Shown in pieces: positions 40,141-50,362 of a DNA stretch of 57,500 nt. The stretch's first letter is position 1, and every line of letters begins with the position of its first letter. Position numbers and translations under genes: made by a program. This stretch comes from Symbiodinium natans (taxonomy: Eukaryota; Sar; Dinophyceae; Suessiales; Symbiodiniaceae), in contig CAJNDS010002065.1 in NCBI GenBank assembly GCA_905221605.1, forward strand, positions 205,001 through 262,500. The letters run 5' to 3'. Below the pieces are notes generated by a model. That model was not told the origin of the DNA and did not search any database. It saw nothing but the letters and a program-made list of their open reading frames with translations.

Positions 40141-40525
40141 TCCCGCTGCATGTCCCTTTGTGTGCGTGCGAGCCCATTCTCGACCCCAAGACTGTTGCAG
40201 CCTACTGTGTCCAGTGGAAAAGCAAATAGGTGTTGGCTCAAATAAGCAAGCACAGGTGCACCACTGCAGGTACGTTCACGCGCCTTCTCACTTGTGGCCC
40301 TCGTTGGCTCTAAGGCCTATGGTCTTCAGCCATTCACCCCACCCCATCTCAACCAAAATCGTGGAACGCGCCACGAGGCTGCACGTTCCACTCGATTCCA
40401 ATCTGCAGCGCTGTTCAGTGAGACTCATTCATGGAAGGGTTTGGGAGGCGAAGCCGACCAACAAGTCCTGCAAAACCGTCAGGAATGAGGCCTTCAAGCG
40501 AGGGACCAGCCCCTCCAGGTGTGAG

Positions 40526-40548
40526 TGAGTGTGTGTGTGTGTGTGTGA
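40526..40548. repeat. GT dinucleotide repeat
   Basis: Short (GT)n run following GTGAGTGA. Confidence 0.9.
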
Positions 40549-40738
40549 CCGAGTGGCTGCCACCGTCTTAGAGTCATCTTTCTTACCTCGGCGTGCAGCT
40601 GAACGCACACCCCGAAAGGATTGAAGTTGTTGAGCGAAAGGGCTCGGCCTATGTTCTCAACTCTCACGTTCGAAGTTCTTTTTGCACAAGGCCTCTACAG
40701 ACCAAGCAAACCTCAATCAACTCCGAGTCGCCACAAGA

Positions 40739-40831
40739 CCTAAACCCTAAACCCTTTTGCAACTGGGCTTGGGGGCTAGCCAGATAACCCTAAACCCTAA
40801 ACCCTAAACCCTAAACCCTAAACCCTAAACG
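40739..40831 (-). repeat. CCCTAAA array with boundary motif
   Basis: CCCTTTTGCAACTGGGCTTG at 40751-40770 is the boundary; a six-unit array follows at 40787-40831. Confidence 0.9.
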
Positions 40832-40941
40832 CTGATTGTTCCAAGATGCCTCGTCCAACGAAGACACTTCCGAACCTCGGGCCGCGGGGATGAAAGCGAA
40901 GCGTTCGGGCCCGCGCGGCGAGCTTCCAGAGGCCTACTTGG

Positions 40942-41141
40942 AGGTTCATGGTACTTACGACCCAATGATAACTGTACTTATTAACCAATTATAACTGCAC
41001 TTATTCACCAATTATAACTGTACTTATTAACCGATAAAAACTGCACTTATAACCCACTCAGAAGCCCCTTAAGTGCCCTAATGTGGTTACGAAGTACAGG
41101 TAGAAGTACAGTTGTAACTGGTTAATAAGTACCATGAACCT
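40942..41141. mobile_element. MITE-like element, family B (copy 2)
   Basis: Same ends as 37782-37922. The interior has expanded by repeated TTATTAACCAATTATAACTG-type units, so it is 200 bp rather than 141. Confidence 0.85.
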
Positions 41142-41245
41142 CTGAGTAAGGCCTCAGAGCTCGACATCCCAACCTCCAACTCCTTGCGCCCCGAGGGCTT
41201 CGGATGGAGGATCTCTAGACAAGACTCTGAACTCATCAACTGATC

Positions 41246-41775
41246 AACCCTAAACCCTAAACCCTAAACCCCAAACCCCAAACCGTAAACCCTAAGCCCC
41301 AAACCCTAGACCCTAAACCCCTTGACCCTGTCATACCCTTTCCGAGGACCAGGCCCGCCATGCCCCAGCTCGTCCTCGAGCTCATAATCGTTTCCCAAGC
41401 CACCTTCGAGATCCTGCACCTGAGTTCCACTTGCATTTCGGGCTGACGGCTTGGGGGTGGCCGATACACAGCCCCACATTAGGGTTTAGGGTTAGGGTTT
41501 ACAGTGGGGTTTAGGGTTTAGGGTTTAGGGTTTAGGGCTTAGGGCTTAGGGCTTAGGGCTTAGGGCTTAGGGCTTAGGGCTTAGGGCTTAGGGCCAGCCC
41601 CGGTGCTTACAGACGCAATCCCCAAAGTCGAGCTCGTGCACCGCGCAGCATGGCCCCCCCCCCCCTCTCCAGGAGTGGGTGGGTTTAGTGTTTAGGGTTT
41701 AGGGCTTAGGGTTTAGGGTTTAGGGTTTAGGGTTTAGGGTTTAGGGTTTAGGGTTTAGGGTTTAGGGTTTAGGGT

Positions 41776-41821
<46 letters not shown>

Positions 41822-42541
41822 GGTTTAGGGTTTAGGGTTTAGGGTTTAGGGTTTAGGGTTCTGTGCCAAGTAGCAGAGGAGCCCCGTCGGAGTTTTATCG
41901 GCACCTGGTCATTCGTCAAGCGCTGCATACACATATACAAAAGTTTAGGGTTTAGGGTTTAGGGTTTAGAGTTTAGAGTTTAGGGTTTAGGGTTTAGGGT
42001 TTAGGGTTTAGGGTTTAAGGTTTAGGGTTTAGGGTTTAGGGTTTAGGGTTTAAAAAGTTTAGAAATATATCATGTTTATTGATCTCTCAATGTTTACTGA
42101 TCATTTGTTGTTTAATATAGATGCCTCTCTACAAACAGTGTATCTATCTTGTTGTCTATATGTGTGGGAATCTCGACTCCTGCACCCAAGGCAACGGGGC
42201 CTTCTTGGGAATCTGAGGCCCTTGACTCCTGAATCCAGGTGTTTAGGGTTCAGGGCTTAGGGTTTAGGGTTGAGGGTTTAGGGTTTAGGGTTGAGGGTTT
42301 AGGGTTTAGGGTTTAGGGTTTAGGGTTTGGGGCTTAGGGTTTGTACCAGGACCTCGCAACTGGGCCCAGTGTTTCACTTTAGGTTTAGGATGAGCACTAC
42401 GACGAGTCTTGAACCTCAAAAGATGCGCGGGGAAGCCTCCAGCTTCTCCAAGTCCATCTTGGTCCTTATGTCTGATAAATTGTTTAGGGTTTACGTTTTA
42501 GGGTTTAGGGTTGAGGGTTGAGGGCTGAGGGCTTAGGGTGG
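41246..42541. repeat. Dense array cluster with variant blocks
   Basis: C-rich 41246-41323. G-rich 41480-41594 (eight GCTTAGG units), 41684-41862 (seven TTGAGGG units), 41944-42057, 42240-42340 and 42482-42541. A 75-bp unique piece at 41863-41943 and 42058-42239 separate them. Confidence 0.95.
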
Positions 42542-42789
42542 GGTTGTCGTACTTCTTGCCATCCGAGCCCTTACCCTGAACCCTAAAGACGCCTCGGTGC
42601 GCCAGATTCTTTCGCAGACCCTCAGATCTAGGGTGCCTGCTCCTGCCTAGACTGGAGGAAGGGGGCCGGGGGCCCCAACCACTTGCGACCGCAAAAACCC
42701 ACAAGCACATCGCATGGCCTGTGACTAACCGGACGCTTCCAGGGTTCAACCTGGTTGCCTCGGAGCCCCTGAAACCGCTAGAGCTACAG

Positions 42790-42894
42790 GCTCCCTGGAG
42801 GTTGTGGAGGCCCTGGCTGGCCAGACTTGGAGCAGTTTTATCAGCATCAGGTCCTTTTCAAAATTGAGAAACACAAAAGCGGGTCGGGCTTTAG
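42790..42894 (+). CDS. Candidate plus-strand exon
   Basis: Acceptor GAGCTACAG. The frame reads WPDLEQFYQHQVLFKIEKHK and ends at a good GT donor (TTTAG/GTGAGG). It does not join in phase directly to 43149, so an exon between is missing or it belongs to another transcript. Confidence 0.4.
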
Positions 42895-43148
42895 GTGAGG
42901 GGGGTCGATGCTTGGACTTTACAAGCGTTGATGAGGTGCATCTGCACATGTGGGCAGTCGGCTGCATTGTTTGTTTTCCGTTGCCCCCAGGCGAAGCAAG
43001 TAGTTGTATAGCGAACGCTCCCTCTGCAGGTGCCGGGCCCTACAGAGTAGCACAAACTTCATGGTTCCTTTGCTTTGCCTGTTGAATCTCCGCACGTCTG
43101 CTAGGGCGTTGGAATACGGAGCTTGAATTTAAGGCTGTTTGCCTGCAG

Positions 43149-43612
43149 TTGAAACACCACAGGCGACTGGAGCTCCAAAAGGACAAGCCAAAAACTGTCA
43201 CAGGCGCCAAAGACAACACAGTCGCGAGCGATGAAGAGCAAAACCGTTGCAAGCGAAAATTACAAAGGTCTCAAGATTCTCAAGCGATTACCTCGCAGGG
43301 TGGGGCCGTGGGCATCCAGGCTCTCTAGGTCCTCGGCGAAGCAGGACCCAGGGTGCGCGGTGCCTGCGGCCTACAGGCCCACTAGTCGTGCGGAAGCTCA
43401 TCATCGTTCTAACACGGATGCGAAGCTTCTGCTGGAGCTCAGGAAATTAGCGTGCAGGATTCGGAAGGTTGCCAAGGTGGGAGGCGGGACCAAACCCCCA
43501 AAACCCTGCACCGCACCTGACTCCCACAATCCCACCCGCCGCAATTGACTGTGACCAAGGACATTTCTAGTTCCCGCTTCGGTTGGTTCACCGACAGAAG
43601 GTCGAGAAGTGA
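43149..43612 (+). CDS. 3' part of a spliced plus-strand gene, unknown protein
   Basis: Three phased exons. 43149-43299: after CTGCAG, frame LKHHRRLELQKDKPKTVTG..., hydrophilic and basic; it could extend back to 43086 in frame. GT donor G/GTGGGG. 43352-43476: acceptor ACCCAG, frame ...NTDAKLLLELRKLACRIRK, GT donor AAG/GTGGGA. 43571-43612: acceptor TTTCTAG, FPLRLVHRQKVEK and a stop. Junction phases agree. The composition suggests a charged, possibly nucleic-acid-binding or scaffold protein. No family recognised. TTTAGGG arrays lie just beyond the 3' end (43728-43783, 43860-43928). Confidence 0.55.
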
Positions 43613-44060
43613 ACGTTTGCATGCAAGGGCAATGCTGCCCCCTCGACCCCCCAGAAGTAGGTCGAATCGAGGGTTCGCAAGCAGGTTTGAGGTCCAAGGC
43701 GTCCAAGAGGAGCCCGGACACAATGTTCAGGGTTTAGGCTTTAGGGTTCAGGGTTAGGGTTGTTAGGGTTTAGGGTTTAGGGTGCATTTTGCCACCCGCC
43801 TAGCCGATGGCTCTCGACCACTCCGCAGGACTATTCGAGGTCTCAGGGTCTCTCACTCTGTTTAGGGTTTAGGGTCTAGGGTTGAGGGTTTAGGGTTTAG
43901 GGTTTAGGGTTTCGGGTTTAGGGTCTAGCTCTGCGCCGGGATGCGTGGACGAGCGGAAAGACTTAAAGGACTTCAGTGACCTCGACGAGTTGGTCGGCGA
44001 GATGTCATCCTGCAGCCTGACATGTGCAAGTTGGGGCCGTTCGCATGAGAAACTTGCATG

Positions 44061-44323
44061 AACCCTAAACCCTAAACCCTAAACCCTAAACCCTTTTGAA
44101 TCCTTTTGAGCAACGGACTTTGGAGGCTGCCAGCAAACATGCCCTAAACCCTAAACCCTAAACCCTAAACCCTAAACCCTAAACCCTAAACCCTAAACCC
44201 TAAACCATGCTAGACTTTCCGTTTTTGCTGCGTGTTTTGACCAACCCAAACTTTGCTACAGGGGCAGTGGCGAAACGAGCCCAAAGCCTGGTGTTTGATC
44301 TAAACCCTAAACCCTAAACCCTT
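44061..44323 (-). repeat. CCCTAAA arrays with boundary motif
   Basis: 44061-44093 runs into CCCTTTTGAATCCTTTTGAG then CAACGGACTTTGG. 44141-44204 is a clean nine-unit array. A short block at 44300-44323 precedes a candidate exon. Confidence 0.9.
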
Positions 44324-44325
44324 TA

Positions 44326-44870
44326 ATGGCATCATTTCTTGTCCGTGAACACAGGAAGACAAAGTTGGGATCGCAGAAGTGCCAGCGCAGCAGCAGCCAC
44401 GAAGCAAAAGCCATGAGACACGCATGGGAGAACAACGTTGACAGCACAACCTTTTTGCCCAAGCAAGAGTACAAGAGCAAGACGTCTCACGTAGGATATC
44501 CACAACATCGCTGTGTAACGCAGCAGCCCACTTCGCACGTGGCCTAATGCTTCAGAAGACAACTACGCTCAGGCACTGTTGCCTGAGTGTTGTGCTCTTG
44601 GCGGCTGGCGATGCCTCAGTCAATCGAAGTAAGATGTGCTCGGCAACCCTCTCTGCAACCGCCATTGGTCACAATGAAGACAAGCGTGGCCCGACATGCG
44701 GTGATTGCGAATGTGGACATTTACAGGCTATACTTATTGCAGTCACGCATCACCGATATGACGCTCAAGCGAAAACTTCAAGCATGAAAGGCAAGTCCAG
44801 GTACACAGCACCGATAGTTCAGGTCTATGGCCGAGCTAAAAAGGATACGATGAAGACCATGCGTGAGTAA
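44326..44870 (+). CDS. Candidate plus-strand exons, unknown protein
   Basis: Two protein-like stretches. 44326 onward starts ATG (MASFLVREHRKTKLGSQKCQ ... KQEYKSK). The second, about 44640-44862, includes CGDCECGH and KGKSRYTAPIVQVYGRAKKD and ends at a near-consensus GT donor (ATGC/GTGAGTAAG). The join between them is not resolved. A further protein-like frame continues at 44879-45076. Family unrecognised. Confidence 0.4.
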
Positions 44871-45072
44871 GGCAGTGAGTGGCAAAACTTGCTGAAAGCC
44901 GAAACTTGCTCCAAGCCTGCACACGCCCTCCTGCAGCCCAAAGACATGGCTTTGTGAATCCAGAGGCGAAGATGAAAAGGCGGCAGCCTCCTTCCAGCGC
45001 AGGAACCCATGTCGGCCGCACAGGGCCGTGCTTTGAGAACACCCTTGCTGAACCGTGGGCCCCACAGGGTAC

Positions 45073-46234
45073 CTAAACCCTAAACCCTAAACCCTAAACC
45101 CTAAACCCTAAACCCTAAACCCTAAACCCTAAACCACCCACACCGAAGGACATCGAACAAATCGCTGGACAAGCTGTGCCAATTGGAACTCCCAACTGGC
45201 CCCACGCATTGCCTGCAAAGCCACGGTCTCCGCCTCAGGTGCCGCCAAGGGCTCAACTGCTTCGTCTGGCTTTAGGGGACCCCCAATATAGATCCCCCAA
45301 AAAAAAGTAGGATCCCCTTATCAGAATAAGGACCCCAAGCAGGTACCCCCGAATTTCGGAAACCCGAAACGCGAAACCCGAAACCCTAAACCCTAAACCC
45401 TAAACCCTGAACCCTAAACCCTAAACCCTACCCCCCCATGTGAAAACACAAGGCACCTCTGGCAGCAAGATGCTTACCTTCGACTTCTCCTGAAAGGAAC
45501 CGCCAGGGCAAGGGTTAGGGGTTAGGGGTTAGGGATGAAAGCTTAGGGTTTAGGGTTTAGGGTTTAGGGTTTAGGGTTTAGGGTTCAGGGTTGAGGGTTG
45601 AGGGTTTAGGGTTTAGGGTTCTTGCTGGCGCCGAGACAGGGATTTCACGACCCTCCACCAGCCGTGACCCTACACCTTCTGCGATGGACGACGAACACGC
45701 ATGCACGATCTAGCATATGCGGCGAAAACAACAGGCCTGACCCGCAACAACTGTAAGCGAAGATCAAGCCCATCCTGCGTACCAAAAAATCAGATTCTTT
45801 CTGGCAACCTGCGGATCCCCTAGACCCAAAGCCCAGCATGTGCCCCTCCGAGCATGATCTGCCTTCTTCCTTGACCTCAACCTGTACAGGCCCTACACTG
45901 CCCCAACACACTCGACATGACAAAACCAAGCAGAACAAGATTTGCCAAACTGCCCTGAAGACTCTCTGCCCCCACCTAAACCCTAAACCCTAACCCTAAA
46001 ACCCTAAAACCCTAAAACCCTAAAACCCTAAACCCTAAACCCCAAAAAACCCACCATCCGCCTTCCGTGGCATGGACGGGTCCTGCGAAGGGCGTCGCTT
46101 GAGGCTTCGCTTCTCACACTTGCAGGCAGCAGGCGAGCAAGGTTTAGGTTTTAGGGGTTTAGGGTTTAGGGTTTCGGGTGTAAGGCTTAGGGTTTAAGGT
46201 TTAGGGTCTAGGGTTTAGGGTTTAGGGTTAGGGG
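45073..46234. repeat. Arrays and MITE, no confident gene
   Basis: C-rich 45073-45135 and 45381-45430, G-rich 45511-45621, C-rich 45974-46046 (with CCCTAAAA octamers), G-rich 46140-46234. A family E MITE lies at 45275-45365. The minus frame at 45645-45938 is unconvincing. Confidence 0.85.
45275..45365. mobile_element. MITE-like element, family E (copy 5)
   Basis: GGGGACCCCCAATATAGATC ... CCCCCGAATTTCGGAAACCC. Its right end is the inverted complement of the left end of the copy at 8722. Confidence 0.75.
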
Positions 46235-46522
46235 GCCCTGCACCTAGCGCCTGAACCCTCAGCCGAAAACCGGGAACCCAGGATCGAAAAAACGAAGATT
46301 AGCCGAACCCCGAAGAGCCCGCCCCCAACAACCCTTCCGCCTGGCGCGGGGAAGACGGAGGAGCTGTTTCCTGGAAATGGGCCCATGCTTTACAAGGAGA
46401 AGCCCGTTCCTTTCATTCCGAGGATTACTGAAGCAGGGTTTTAGGGTTTAGGGTCTAAACCCGAACTGTACAATGGCGGGGATCACCATTCTGGACAACA
46501 TTCTGGACACTTCTCGCTCGGT

Positions 46523-46834
46523 GTGAGGGATCAACCCCAGTTTCTCGACATGCTTGGGCTTTATGCATCCTCCAAGACTGGGGTCATCTTGAACAATTCG
46601 TCTTGTCCTATCATTGTATCATCAGCCCAAGTGCAAATGAACCAAATGAACATGTCTCGGGCTTCTCGAGCTGCCCTCGCGAATCTGCAGGGCCCAAACA
46701 TCCTACCAACGCACCAAAACGCAAGGTTCTTGTTCGCGAGCGGGTGCTCCTTCTACCCTCTTTCTCCTTCTACCCTAAACCCTTTTTGCCACTGGACTGA
46801 GGGTCTAGCCAAACCCCAAACCCTAAACCCTTAA
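46523..46834 (+). CDS. Hypothetical 103-codon frame
   Basis: Reads DQPQFLDMLGLYASSKTGVI and is protein-like for about 75 codons before entering array-type residues (LNP). It overlaps the boundary motif CCCTTTTTGCCACTGGACTG at 46782-46801. Real extent doubtful. Confidence 0.25.
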   Translation: MRDQPQFLDMLGLYASSKTGVILNNSSCPIIVSSAQVQMNQMNMSRASRAALANLQGPNILPTHQNARFLFASGCSFYPLSPSTLNPFCHWTEGLAKPQTLNP

Positions 46835-46986
46835 ACCCTTATCCGTTTGGACCTAAAGGTTCTCAGAAATCAGACCCCTGTCAGGCGCAAACAGCGCGGC
46901 ACCTTTTCTTTAAAGCGGTCATGCCTCGATCCTACACGCGAGGACATCTGGAGAACCCATGGGCCTCCTCCAAACTTCCTGATTCT

Positions 46987-47089
46987 CTACTAATTGCTTA
47001 AGAGTCCCGAAAAAAGTATGCTTCCTTATTAAGGGTAATATGGGGATTATTTCTTGTTTATTCTTTTGGGGTTCTGAAGCAAATAGTAG
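46987..47089. mobile_element. MITE-like element, family C (copy 4)
   Basis: CTACTAATTGCTTAAGAGTC at the left, GGGGTTCTGAAGCAAATAGT at the right; central AAGGGTAATATGGGGATTAT. Confidence 0.75.
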
Positions 47090-47119
47090 CTATGTAAGAC
47101 TTCAATGTAAGAAGAGTCT

Positions 47120-47680
47120 GTGGGCTCAGAGGCATTCGCTTCAGCATCCAGCGTGCAAGAAACCAAGCCCCAACAGCGATTTCTGATGAAGCTCAATCAG
47201 CTCCTATTCAGGCTTGGGGCTAGAAAACTTGCCTTCCTTCAGTTTGGCGTGGGCCTGGGTTCCCCTGATTCGCATCTGATGCATGCAGCTCCGCAACAAT
47301 GCGGTGCAAGACACGGCAAGGCCTTATCATCAGCACTCCTACTTTGCCTCAAGTACGAGCACCTGAATCTCACACCCTTCACCCAATGCTTCCTGAAAAC
47401 TCAACCAGATCCGCGTGCACATTGGATGGGGGCTGGCCGACGGCCTATGCAAGCAAGTCGCCTGCCCAATAAGACTTGTAAGACTTCATCAACTCATTCT
47501 CTACCCCTAAAGCCATACAAGAAGCAACTCACGGGCACTACATTCTCTAGGAGGGTGGGTCTGCAAAGAGTCCTTTTGGGAGGCGGGGGCACTCCTAAGA
47601 ATCTCTGCTGGCCGCTCCCAGGGTGGCACCGGGTCGTCTCTCGGGTGTTCTCTCGGGGACAGGAGGCCCCTGCTGCCTGA
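47120..47680 (+). CDS. Hypothetical 186-aa ORF
   Basis: Uninterrupted, free of arrays, starting at GTG 47120 or an ATG further in. Protein-like parts include ETKPQQRFLMKLNQLLFRLGARKLAFLQFG. No domain or splice pattern recognised. It may be an exon of a larger transcript. Confidence 0.3.
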   Translation: MGSEAFASASSVQETKPQQRFLMKLNQLLFRLGARKLAFLQFGVGLGSPDSHLMHAAPQQCGARHGKALSSALLLCLKYEHLNLTPFTQCFLKTQPDPRAHWMGAGRRPMQASRLPNKTCKTSSTHSLPLKPYKKQLTGTTFSRRVGLQRVLLGGGGTPKNLCWPLPGWHRVVSRVFSRGQEAPAA

Positions 47681-48127
47681 AGAGGCACGCAGACGTGGGA
47701 GAGGAGAAGAAGTGCTGAGTAGTAAGATCTATCAGCCCCACACGGGGGCCAAGAACAAGTAGACTATGATGGCCCCAAGACACAGCACCCGAACTCACAA
47801 AGCGCTCTCCCCCCCTGCCTCTCGGAGGTCTTCTTAACCCTGAACATCCCGAAACCCTAAACTAATCCCGCGTGCTTGCGTAGCTTATAGGCATGGCCTA
47901 GCCACAGGCTTCCCACCGTGTCCTGCTTTCGGTTGAAGCTTGGGGTTTTTGGAATTGGGGCCCGATCTGGGGTATAAACGGGGTACACCTATATTGGGAC
48001 ATGCCCATGTTAATCGGAAATCTCGGAGCCATCTGAGTCAAGATGGCCGAGAAGAGCATCGGCCACTGCTGTGGAAGCTGTTGAGGCCTGGATTTTGCAT
48101 CGAGTCGACGGGACGAAGCGTGTTATC

Positions 48128-48455
48128 TCATGGTTCATTGTGGAACTCCAAGCACAACACCCTCATACAAACCTTGGCCTCCCAAGAAAGCATGCTTGGG
48201 ATTTGGAGCGCGCAGGGCTTGCCAGAAAGAATTCCATTGCGTGCCTGTGTAGTGGCATCAGGTCTTCTAGGCAACCCCACGGTGAAGTCCTTCCGAAGCC
48301 TCCTCCGAAATCCCTGCCCCAGATCTCCTAGTTTCAACTCAAAGCCTTGAAGCCCATAAAGGCGAACAACCTCGCACATATTACGCGGTGCAATCCCGAA
48401 ATCAAGAATCCATGCACAATCCGTTCGGCGATCTACGACATACAGGCTTTGTTAG
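48128..48455 (-). CDS. Candidate exon, unknown conserved-looking protein
   Basis: The minus frame opens after ...TAACAAAG (possible acceptor) and reads DRRTDCAWILDFGIAPRNMC then EVVRLYGLQGFELKLGDLG, with the even composition of a folded domain. Downstream residues are weaker, so the exon probably ends near 48320-48330. The DFG here is not in a kinase context. Function unknown. Confidence 0.4.
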
Positions 48456-49984
48456 CATGCATAAGGCTTAGCCCTGCGACCTTTGTAAAGGTAAGGCTGG
48501 CATACTCCCGCATGCAGAACTAAGCTCGCACTGCCAAGGCGTAGCTATTGTCACAATGGCCTTCTGCTGTTTCTGCCTCGAAAATCCCAGAAGAAAGCAC
48601 AAAACTATGATGATCTTGAAAACTGATGGCGGCATCCCTGCCACAAAACCCATCAAAACCATTCCAAACCCCAAAGCCCTAAGCCCTAAGCCCTAAACAC
48701 CCCAAAGTCCTCAATTACGAAACCTTCGTGGTTTGTGCTGTTTCGCCCCAGACTCCGTGGAGCTCGGCGCGGGCGGTGCTGCCTGGCGCTGGGCTGCGCC
48801 GCAGCGGAAGGAGAACGGCCTGCATCGCTCGCTCCATGGTTCTGGCAGTTTACTAGAAGTTTCTAGCAAGGGGCAGGGTGTGGCTTTTCTGAGCACGGAC
48901 TGGGAAACTGCCGGCAACCTGATAGCAGAGCCTTCCTGCGACCCTATACAAGGTGTGGCTTGAAGAATAAATGGCTTAAGCCTTAAACATTGTGGGGTCT
49001 TTTGGGGATTGTGGGGTTTGTGCCTTTCCTGCCTCCGCAGCTACTTCTACCAGCATCACCACCACTGTTACAAGCGCCACTGCTGCGACCACTGACGCTA
49101 CTACGATGACGGGCAACGACTGCGTGACATCCTTTGACCTTCCGGCCGGTACACTAGTCTTCACACGATTGCGAGAATTGCCCTAGTTTTTCCGTCAGCC
49201 AAATTCATTGTCACGGTGTGAACCTTAGCGGCCTTCGCGGTCAGTCCTGGCATTTCTGCCACTCTAGACAGGGGACTGTTGTGAGCCTGCTCCTGGCAAC
49301 AATCTTAGGGGCAAGGCGTTTGGGCGATAGCCACCCAGCAAACTACCCGGCAGACCTGCGCGGCTTGGTGGCGAAGGCGGCCGCAAAGGGTGGGCCAGAA
49401 CTTCTTTGCTGCTCGGGAGTCCTCTTTGCGCAGCACACGACTTGACGTTGGGTTGTCTAGGCACCTGGTGAAAGCTTAGGGCTGAGGAACGCAGCATGTG
49501 GAAGAGTCTGAGGTGTGCAGATGAAAGAGGCGCGTCGGATCAGTTCAATGCTTTAGTGATTCAGCTGGACCTTTCCATCACTCCATCAGTCCACATCCCT
49601 GATCTGGGAGTGCAAGCTTGCAGGACCCAGCCTCGGAGTGTCGGTCGGCGCCTCCTCCCATGGCTGCACAAGTGACCATCTGGGCTTACTGACTTACCCT
49701 CTGCCTATACTCCCCTTAGAACCTTAATAAAAATCATATATTTAATCTCCTCTTGGGTTTTATATGAACAGAAATGAACATAATTCCCAAGTGGGATAAA
49801 GATGCCCCCTGCATGGCCACCCCCGCCTGCTTCTCTGCCTCGGGCGTCGAGCGCTTGGTGCCTCGCTCCGGCGCAGGGCCTTTGGCCAGCTCGGCTTCGA
49901 GCAGGGTCCTGGGCTTCACAAATTGGGTCCAAGGCTTTTTAAAGCCGACAGGGTTTCTGCAGCACCATCTCCAAAGAGCGAACA
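48456..49984. other. No confident gene apart from a short retroposon
   Basis: Short frames (48733-48963, 49218-49445, 49774-49992) have no recognisable motif. 49720-49800 resembles 28405-28500 weakly (TACTCCCCTT(A/C)GAACCT and following), possibly another dispersed element. Confidence 0.45.
48882..48968 (-). mobile_element. Short retroposon copy with 10-bp target-site duplication
   Basis: The body (about 48894-48958) matches the element at 14947-15010 nearly base for base (GAGCACGGACTGGGAAACTG, CCTGATAGCAGAGCC, GACCCTATACAAG). GGTGTGGCTT occurs immediately on both sides (about 48882-48891 and 48953-48962), the expected target duplication. It lacks the TTTAGGG tail seen at 14928. Confidence 0.75.
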
Positions 49985-50009
49985 GGGTTTAGGGTTTAGG
50001 GTTTAGGGT
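49985..50009 (+). repeat. Short TTTAGGG array
   Basis: Three to four units, the last telomere-like repeat before the repeat-free coding block. Confidence 0.95.
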
Positions 50010-50081
50010 GCGGAGCTGCAATTGGTATTGTAGAAAAGAGTTAGTGTTGAGAGTTGGAAGGGTTAATGAACCCGGAAATCA

Positions 50082-50094
50082 TGTTTGGCTCAAG
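50082..50094 (+). other. Possible degenerate spliced-leader relic
   Basis: TTTGGCTCAAG is followed by ATGGG, about 270 nt upstream of the polyprotein start. Only 11 leader bases match, so chance is possible. Confidence 0.3.
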
Positions 50095-50362
50095 ATGGGC
50101 TTGAACAGAAAGCCACAAGTTCAAAAAGTAGTGCCTGGGTTCTTAGGGTTTGGTAAGGGTGTGGATTCCTTCCCCCTTTCCTTCCCCCCTGGGTTGCTCT
50201 TATCCGTGTTCTTGTTTGTTTCTTGGTTCGATCTGGGAAATATAAGTTCAGGGCGATTAGGGGAGTTGATTTCCTTCCTTGGTTGTCCCCCCGTAGGTTA
50301 TGAGCCCAAATTAGGTTCCCTGCGGTTGAGTGTTGTCTTAAGATCTTTGGGATCAAGAAGCA

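Noticed and set aside
39765-40528. Overlapping 150-210-codon frames on both strands
   Set aside because: Open because the alternating CA/CG tract and CCCCTGT repeats lack stops; Ala/His/Arg/Thr or Cys/Val/Arg repetition.
42735-42765. CCAGGGTTCAACCTGG resembling a tRNA T-arm
   Set aside because: The loop is the wrong length and there is no surrounding cloverleaf on either strand.
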